DNA of 64,000 nucleotides from Myxocyprinus asiaticus (Eukaryota; Chordata; Actinopteri; Cypriniformes; Catostomidae), in contig NC_059346.1 of NCBI RefSeq assembly GCF_019703515.2, positions 10,387,001 to 10,451,000 of the forward strand. The letters are read 5' to 3'. The notes below the pieces were generated by a model. The model made no database searches. It was not told the DNA's origin and saw nothing but the letters and a program-made list of their open reading frames with translations. Of this stretch, positions 56,774-64,000 are shown in pieces; position 1 is the stretch's first letter, and each line of letters opens with the position of its first letter. Position numbers and translations under genes: made by a program.

Positions 56774-59514
56774 AGGAGGAAAGGTAGAGAGAGACAGAGA
56801 GCAAGAGGGTAGAGGGGCTGAACAGCTCTGAGATGCACTAATTAAAGAAGCCATAATTAGAGCTGCATCTGACAAACAGAGAGAAGCTTTCATCTCTATC
56901 TGCTTCACTCTGGGCAAAAACCCCACATCCCCTATCTGCACCTCTCCTCATCCCACTCTCTCTACCTTCAACAACTTTTCTCCCCACTTCCCTCCACATT
57001 CTCTTAGCCCTCTTACATCTTACTTACACTTACTTGTCTCTGATTCTATGGCATCTCATCTTGTCTCATTTCCACATATTTTCAACACTTTTTTTTATTT
57101 TTTGAAGTTTAACTCCTAACCCAAACCTAACCATGATTTTAATAGGAAAACAACTTTTGTGTACCACAGAAGAAAGAAAACATTGGGGTTTTGAAAAAGA
57201 CGAGGGAAGCGTAGTACAGGTTTTTGACAAATCATTTGTATTGCATAAATAAATATGGAATGAGTAACCAAGTTTGTTCATAGACATTTCCTTTTTTAAA
57301 TAAAGTGTTTAAAAGCAGGCTGGCTAAAATCTGATGTCTGTATTGTATCGATTTGAAATTCAATTTGTTGAGCTGTCACGAGACTACGATAAAAAACTGG
57401 TGATCCTGGGACGCTGAATATACAGCGCGATGCGGAACAATGGTCAAAAGCGGCTTTGATAGTGATGCTGTTTACATGTCTACTGAAAGTTTGCTAAAAA
57501 ATTTAATTTTACGCCAGCCTGACTTACTTCTCACTTCTTCATTAAATTGAATCCCAGACAAAAGGCTCTGCTAAAATTAAGTTAGCTGCTGTGTTTGGTT
57601 TAATATCTCTCAGCTCTGAATAAAATGCATGCTGTTTTCTCATTTCAGGTTTGAAGCTTTTTTGCAAAATTATTCTGAGAGGAATTTTGTTAGACAGTAA
57701 TTTCTTCTCCAAGAGTGCAACCATGGCTGGTGTTGCACACATGTATGCTGAGGGCAACATTTTCGTTTTGCTAATGCTGTCAGCTGTTGCCCTATAAAAC
57801 AACAGCATCTTCCTCAAGGTTTTTTTTTTTTACCAACTTACAAAGCCACATTCAAGTTTTTGTTTAAATCTATTAATTCCAAAGACTGGAGATACGCATG
57901 GACATCCAACCTTGCAATCTCTAGAAAATGATTCAATAAAATGCCCTAAAATGTAATCACAAACAACTGTGGTCCATCTGGTCCCTAACTACCAGCACTG
58001 GGAAAAGTAACATGACAGTGCATTCATGTTTATGGCCTGGATGTCAACAGCTTGCACAATAGAAGCCATCAAACAGCCATCATTAATAATTTAATAAAAC
58101 AAGATGGCATTATATGTTCTTTCTGACCGCTGACATCACAGGACAGTAAGCATCATTGTAAATGACCAATCAGAAAAATCCTAACTGCCATTCTACCACA
58201 TTTTCCTATTTATGGCTTTTTTCTGTTCATCCTTCTTGTCACATTTATATTTAGTTTCAAATCATTCAAAATAACCTGTGCTGTCTCAAGGCTGTGATTC
58301 TACGTTGAAGTCTAATAAGTGTAATCCTCAGGTCTCCATAGCAGCCAAACATATCCTGGAGCCATACTGCTTTTATTACATTTCACAGTGAAATTGGATT
58401 TTGTTTCAAAAGTCAGACTTTTGCTTGGAATGACTCAGAGATGTTTACTTTATGCTGCAAAGCAATGGACAGAGTAGCAGGGTGCATTACATGTGTGCAT
58501 GCTTATATGCATGAGCACACTAACAAATTTGGATTATGTCATGTGACACATTTAGGAGAAAGGCATGTAATAAGGTGATTTAGAGTAAGAATCAAGGTCA
58601 CTTGAATGTGATGAGCTTGTGTGAGGTGAATTATAATACAATATTTGGTTTAGCTGGTATCTCAGCAGGATAAGCTGGTCTTCTGTTGTTCCAGCTTGGA
58701 AGGCTGGCGGACCAGCTTAGGCTGGTGTTAGGCTGACTGTTTTTCAACAGGGAAGTTCAGATAGATGCTAGCTCAGATATGATGGTTCTGCTAAGCAACA
58801 AGAACATGCAAGTCACCTGTGATTCACTGGTATTGATATTTCTGCAATGAAAATGTGCTTTTTTTAAAACATTACGCAATCATGTGAACAATGCTTGATT
58901 TGTGTTTGCGAGTGTGTTTTTCCATGATAACAACAGAGGCTGCTTTGTTCTTATCTAGTCTGTGTGGCATTTTCAGCACAAGGCTTGCAAAAGCAATGGG
59001 GAGGAGAGAGGGAGCAAGAGAGAGCGATAGAAAGACAAAGAGGAGCGAATGAAACTCCTGCTATGCCCTCGGTCCGTCTGCACCTGGTCTCAGTTGTGAT
59101 TCAGTGCTTGTGTGTGCGTTTGTGGGCGCCTGCGAATGTGATTTTACGCAAATATGTGCGAGTTTCTGCGTCACAACATGGTGCATCTCCATCAAATCTG
59201 ATGCTCCATCAGTTTCACCACTGTTTGTTTATTTGTCTAATCTCATTTCCACATTTTCCAGCCCTCTTTTATCTAACTTAAGGCCTGGGAATACTTTGTT
59301 TTTTCACATTCCGTATTGGATCGCAGCCGGTCGACCCTGTTGCCTTTCAAAGTATACTATTTTGACTTTGAGCGAATATGAACACAACTGATGCATGCAC
59401 ACTTTAACTGCTTTGTGACTCTTTTAGAACAGTCAACGGCAGGCGCATGTGCCGACGATGCACACAGACGAGGACTGTCTGTGTGTCGAGAAAATCTGGC
59501 CAGCAGGCGGACAG
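56770..59514. other. Gene-free stretch
   Basis: A CTGGTTTA-family fragment at 58645-58755 (GCTGGTATCTCAGCAGG, CCAGCTTAGGCTGG). Frames at 57066-57287, 57542-57817 and 58964-59391 have no domain. Nothing else is recognised. Confidence 0.45.
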
Positions 59515-59905
59515 ACAGTGCATTTTAGTCATTTAGCAGACGCTTTTATCCAAAGCAACTTACAAATGAGGAACATAGCAAGCAGTTTTTCAAACAAAGT
59601 TCAACAACATATACAGTGTTGTACTGCCAAGCTCTCAAGGTGGCTGGAGTAGTACAGGCACTAGTGCAGAAGAAAGAGCTTTTTTTTTGTACAGTAAGTG
59701 CAAGTTAAGTTCAGTAGTAAGTACAATTAGTGTGGATTGGTGCTCACGGAACAGATGTGTTTTCAGCTGGTTCTTGAATGTTGAGATGGTTTCAGCAGAT
59801 CGTGTGAAGTTTGGAAGCTCATTCCACCACAGTGGAACAGAGAAAGTGAATGATCATGAAATAGACTTTAGCTTCTTTGTGATGGGACCGCCAGGCGCCA
59901 CTTGT
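59515..59905. repeat. Teleost non-LTR-type repeat fragment
   Basis: CATTTAGCAGACGCTTTTAT and CCAAAGCAACTTACAAATGA open it, and GTTTGGAAGCTCATTCCACC with GATGGGACCGCCAGGCGCC close it. I recall these from a family abundant in many teleosts and usually classed as a LINE end. The class is uncertain. Confidence 0.5.
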
Positions 59906-60162
59906 TCATAGACTGCAGAGAGCGCAGTGCATACTGCACTGATGATGAAAGTTACGCATACTGTGCGCATTCCGATCAGCAACACGGACAACCAAAGTAT
60001 ATTTTGGCCTTTACACTTTCCATGTCACTTTTCATGCACAATAATAATTGAGCTACAGCGGGTTTTTGCCTAGTCTAGTTTTTGCTACAGTCTTCTCCTA
60101 TTTGATGGAAAGACGTCAGAAGTATTAAATGCACATTGCGCATTATCTTGGGAATCTACAAA

Positions 60163-60330
60163 TTGGGGCAGAATTTCCTAACCCTTTCCCTAACCCTAAC
60201 CGTGTGGAAGTGACACCCCTGTTTTGGTGTTGGCACAACCCACTTTTGGAGATTCCGCCCCCATTTGGAGATCTGCGGCCTGCAGCTATACCTACTTGCA
60301 AGGTTAGGTTTAGGGAAAGGGTTTCTGCCT
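60163..60330. repeat. Foldback repeat with CCCTAACC arms
   Basis: AACCCTTTCCCTAACCCTAACC (about 60179-60200) is answered inverted by GGTTAGGTTTAGGGAAAGG (60302-60320). GGCAGAA and TTCTGCC extend the arms. The loop is about 100 bases. The frames at 60129-60504 on both strands are products of this symmetry. Confidence 0.7.
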
Positions 60331-60453
60331 GCAACTATATCCTTCACTTCTTTCGGAACATGCATGCACAAAATGCAGAAGCCAATAGAATGTAACAATC
60401 TCGTTCCAGAAGTAAAACTCCCATATATTCTTTCCATAGAGGAATTGATTATT

Positions 60454-60696
60454 TATTAATTTTTTGTCCCCTTTTCTCCCCAATTTGGAATGCCCAATTC
60501 CCACAACTTAGTAGGTCCTCGTGGTGGCACGGTTACTCACCTCAATCCGGGTGGCAGAGGACAAGTCTCAGTTGCCTCAGTTTCTGAAACTGTCAATCTA
60601 CGCACCTTATCAGTCACTCAGCCCACCCTGGATTCGAACTCATGACTTCAGAGGTGGTAGTCAGCGTCAATACTCGCTGAGCTACCCAGGCCCCTG
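60454..60696 (-). mobile_element. tRNA-derived SINE with 17-bp target duplication
   Basis: On the minus strand it starts CAGGGGCCTGGGTAGCTCAG. The A box lies at plus 60668-60685 and the B box GAGTTCGAATCCA at plus 60629-60641. It ends in an A-rich stretch by 60454. The target duplication TAGAGGAATTGATTATT is perfect (60437-60453 and 60697-60713), a sign of LINE-driven insertion. The perfect duplication suggests it is one of the younger insertions here. Pol III would transcribe an active copy. The frame 60521-60715 is antisense noise. Confidence 0.88.
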
Positions 60697-60713
60697 TAGA
60701 GGAATTGATTATT

Positions 60714-63269
60714 AACGATAACTTATAAACCTTTAAGGACAGAACTACCATGAGCTCGGATGTTGTTAATCGATGGTATAATCTTATGCTCAAATTACAT
60801 TTTTTTTTATTCTATTACATCATTCACAATGCATAATGGGTTTGTAGTTTATTCCCTTATTAAATTATTATTTTTTTATTTATTATTAAAATCACAGTTT
60901 TAATGATGCAATTCACCTTCGGAGCTGGTTTGTTTGGTTCATGGCTTACAACTATTTCACTTGAAATCGGTATGGGAAAAATGAATGGAAAAAATACTTT
61001 CGGAACTAAGATGGCTGAAAAAGTGGGCGGGCACTGTCATGCTCTACTGTTGTCTGGTGAAAGAGTATTCATGCAGGACTAAGCTACATTCACATTATCT
61101 AGGTCTGTAAGACCACTTCAGTCGACTGACAGAAAGCGATTACATGACATTTTAAAAAGACAAATTATTATTTTGGGCCAACTGAATTCTAACTTTTAAA
61201 GTCATGTAAAAATAAGTTTCTCATATCATCATGTATAATCTACATTTCCATCTCTAATCTCTGAGAAAACAAAAAATGAAAATGAAAAAAAACAAAATGC
61301 AAGAAAAATCTGGGTTTGCCACTGTTTATTTATTCACAGATTTAATGACTCCAGATCTGTTGTTTGATATTGTGTTTGCTTACGTAGGTTTAAAGATAGC
61401 ATGGACAGATAAGCAACTGCAGAGAACATTTATGCTCTGACTTCCTGCTACAGATATGAGCACAAATTACCCAGAGAGCCTGAAACGAATAGGATAGCGT
61501 TCGTCCTTTTGTGCTCATCTAGACTCATCTGGGTCCACGTCCAAGCCTTAATCACCAGTAAAATTGGCTTGGCTAGGATGCAAGGGGCAGCTTCCCTTCC
61601 CTTATTATGAACTGAAAATCAAAATGTAACACTGCCACCATGTGGTCTGGACTCAAACTGCACTCCTTTGCAGAAGCTCAAGAAGATCCATTCCAAGGAA
61701 TTGTACAAAAGTGACAGATACTGATACACCTGAGCAAGAACAGGGTAACAAGCCTAGACAGTAATCCTTTATGTCCTAAAACCATAGCCATTAAAAAACA
61801 CTTCATCACATGATATAGGAAAGCCGAATGCATGCCCAGTCAAAAGCATTTTGCTTTTCCTTTAATCAAACTCCACAAACTTGGCTGACCATGGACCAGT
61901 TCCAACTGCAATCACTCCCTATATATCCAAGTCCTTCGGTCAAAGAAAGGACGCTAGCATTGCAAAATTAATGCAGTAGATGGAAATGAATTAACTACCT
62001 GTAAATACTAACACAGCTCCTTTTAATAAGTTTCAGTTTGAAGGGACATTTTATTTACTTCATTATATAGGACAAGTGGAGAACTGACAGGTAAAGTGAA
62101 AAGAGAAAGAGGACAAATGGGATCGGTACATGACCTAGACTGGTCTCAAACCCAGGACCCCACAGTCCAACAGCTCCCTCTGTGTCATGAGCAACGCATT
62201 ATATTACTATTATTTAAAAGACGAGAGAACCAATGATTGATGTGTCCTTTCTCTAATTAGGACATTTTAATTATATTTATAAATAATTCACGTTAGTGCC
62301 CCTGTCTGACACAAATACAAAAACAACCATGTTTATGCTGAACTGTTACTAACACTAATGCTTTGAGGCATGAAAAATGTGCACTTATTTTAAAAGCATG
62401 CCAAAATCAATTTTCTTTATGTGTTATGCCATAACGTGGCCCACGGTTCTCAAATTATATTTCAACGTCTAACAGCATGACTTTATAAAACACAGTATGA
62501 GCATTATACCACATCATAGGCTGCCAATGGTTCGGTTTCACATTGACAGTGATTAATCCCTGCACTGTTTTATCGGTGTGTCTCTTTTCTATGTGACCGT
62601 GTTGCAATGAGACCATTCCTCACTCACTCACCACGTTCCTCCGTCCGGGAGCCTCAGGCTAACATACACTGTTGCTGTCATTGCCCCGGGCCTCTTTTCA
62701 AATAGCTCCCAGTGTTCCTTGCTGCGTGCATGCTTTGAGAATGAGACCTAAAAAGCATGCATTTTAATGAATTTAGCTTGTTTTCATTATTATTATTTTT
62801 GTATAATTAAGGGAAAAATAAATTTATTGTACAGCAAGTTCTGGGAAAAACACATCTGTTTATATTAAGACCAATAAATTTCAGTGTTTTCATTGCCTGC
62901 TCCTCTGCGAGGTTTCGTCTTTGTTGAAACATTATAAACATCATCTTGCCGGGGACAATTTGAAGGCCTTTATTTGTTCAGTGCATTTGACAAACATGTG
63001 TACCAATTATCAGCTCATGCCAGATGGGTGTGTGCTGTGCCTAAATAGATGTAATTTGTTTTTTCCCCATCACATCCACCCGTTACCATAGCAACAAATC
63101 CACGGCAACGGCTCTAGCTGTACAGTCTCACTGGAAGAATGAATCCATCTCACTTCTGCCCATTTTAAAGTAATTTCTCCTCATTATCTTTGCAACTACA
63201 GATTCCCCAAAAATGTTGTTTACTCAATTAGTGCCCCCTAATGTCATATTGGTTTATTAAAGTTTATTA
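60714..63269. other. Mostly unique sequence, no gene seen
   Basis: Few repeat marks are visible. The part 62540-63180 has balanced composition and could be conserved. T runs lie near 60800 and 60870. No exon with flanking splice signals stands out. Confidence 0.4.
63082..63095. promoter_or_regulatory. RFX-type X-box
   Basis: GTTACCATAGCAAC fits the RFX consensus GTNRCC-N-RGYAAC exactly and is palindromic. Known biology: RFX factors bind such sites in promoters and enhancers, notably of ciliary genes. CACGGCAACG, a second half site, follows at 63101-63110. Activity is inferred. Confidence 0.5.
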
Positions 63270-63395
63270 AAATGAGATAAAATAAAATTAATAAGGAAGA
63301 AAGTAAGGAAGTAACTCATACAGGTTTGGAACAACATGAGTTGTGAGTAAATGAGTAAATGATGACAGCATTGTAATTTTTGGGTGAACTATCTA
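63270..63395. mobile_element. TTAA-type MITE right-end fragment (copy 7)
   Basis: ACTCATACAGGTTTGGAACA, AGTAAATGATGACAGCATTG and TTTTTGGGTGAACTATC are family landmarks in order. The end TTAA is altered. Confidence 0.6.
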
Positions 63396-64000
63396 TATAA
63401 CCTGTTGTACAACGTTCCAGTACTGAGCCCAGATGCGTGATTGAGTGAGTAGAATCCCAGATTAAAATTATTTTCAATTACAAGTCTAAACGTCCAGTCA
63501 AATGAAAGATACTGACTGTAGACAGAATAGAATGCAGATTGAGACATGCCCCATAAATCACTGGCCTATGGCTATAGAGGAAACACAGACTTAAAATGCT
63601 GGACAACAAGCTATGATTTATGGGCATTCAGAAGACAGTTATTCTGCCCAGTGAGCAGATCTCATTCATTGTGGATGAGTGAGCTGATAACAGTGAGTGA
63701 GATCTGTTTGGGTCAGCTTAAACAATTGCAAATGTGAGATTTCGACAGTCTTAATGCGTTATGATTTATGGAATAGTTTTGCAGTTTTGTAACAAACTTT
63801 TTTTGTTCTTATAAAACAGAAATTTTAGCTCTTGGTGTTGAATCTGGTTTTCTACATTATAAAAAAACCAAAGTATTAAACTAAAGACCTTGCAGCAGAA
63901 ACCCAGCTATGCCTGTACAGAGGCATCACTGGGTTTTCTGCATACTGTCTTGGTAGAATATGCTTCAAAACCTACCGAGAGTAAAATGTTATTGCTCAAA
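63396..64000. other. Stretch without recognisable genes
   Basis: The frame 63546-63737 has no domain. Nothing else is recognised. Confidence 0.5.

Noticed and set aside
56537..56941. ORFs across the AG array
   Set aside because: Products of the dinucleotide repeat.
60629..60696. Possible tRNA gene on the minus strand
   Set aside because: Pol III boxes are present, but the SINE body, A-rich tail and target duplication show a retrotransposed SINE.

Overview
The window looks like a non-coding stretch of a ray-finned fish genome, most probably a cypriniform (carp, goldfish or zebrafish relative). It is AT-rich and full of microsatellites. I recognise no host exon on either strand. Instead it carries remnants of many teleost repeat families: a DIRS-like retroelement end, L2-clade LINE pieces, tRNA-derived SINEs, Tc1/mariner copies, hAT-type and TTAA-type MITEs, an IS630/Tc1-like transposon with an intron-containing transposase, a piggyBac-like element, and small Gypsy-like LTR elements. 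Nearly every longer open reading frame is either part of a decayed transposon or an artefact of a simple repeat. The segment is most likely intergenic DNA or a large intron.

Layout. 1-1.2 kb: right end of a DIRS-like element, with the tail of a tyrosine-recombinase ORF and an inverted terminal repeat whose promoter points inward. 2-5.6 kb: a three-level nest in which a hAT-type element with a perfect 8-bp target duplication encloses an L2 LINE, whose end is abutted by a Tc1-like element. 6.8-8.0 kb: a CACTG-ended element. 10-11.2 kb: an unnamed repeat and a second L2 fragment. 12.7-16.1 kb: one hAT-type element inside another, then a third. 18.9-22.5 kb: another hAT-type element, a tRNA-like SINE, dinucleotide arrays, a decayed 32-bp minisatellite and a MITE inside a MITE. 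23.4-26.9 kb: decayed hAT, TTAA-MITE and SINE pieces.

28.1-30.6 kb: a composite hAT-type element that has swallowed two Tc1 copies and a MITE. 31-34.5 kb: a second copy of the unnamed repeat split by a hAT-type element, a rearranged Tc1/mariner copy and a further hAT-type MITE. 35.8-39.0 kb: a complete-ended IS630/Tc1-like transposon with a three-exon transposase pseudogene, itself hit by a miniature LTR element carrying a 4 x 30-bp coding-like repeat. 39.1-40.8 kb: a piggyBac-like element. 42.6-43.3 kb: a TA-flanked MITE and a Gypsy-like solo LTR. 44-51.3 kb: a possible promoter-to-poly(A) unit, a nest of palindromic elements and a tandem duplication. 53-60.7 kb: scattered repeats and a full SINE with a 17-bp target duplication. 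60.7-64 kb: mostly unique sequence with a perfect RFX X-box.

The parts do not form a pathway. They record successive insertions into one neutral region. Element borders are the strongest evidence here, because many show terminal inverted repeats and matching target-site duplications that can be read directly. Family names rest on remembered consensus features and were not checked against a database. I found no new biological system. The most unusual items are the miniature LTR element with its 10-residue repeats, the intron-bearing transposase, the inward promoter of the DIRS-like end, and a few large perfect palindromes.
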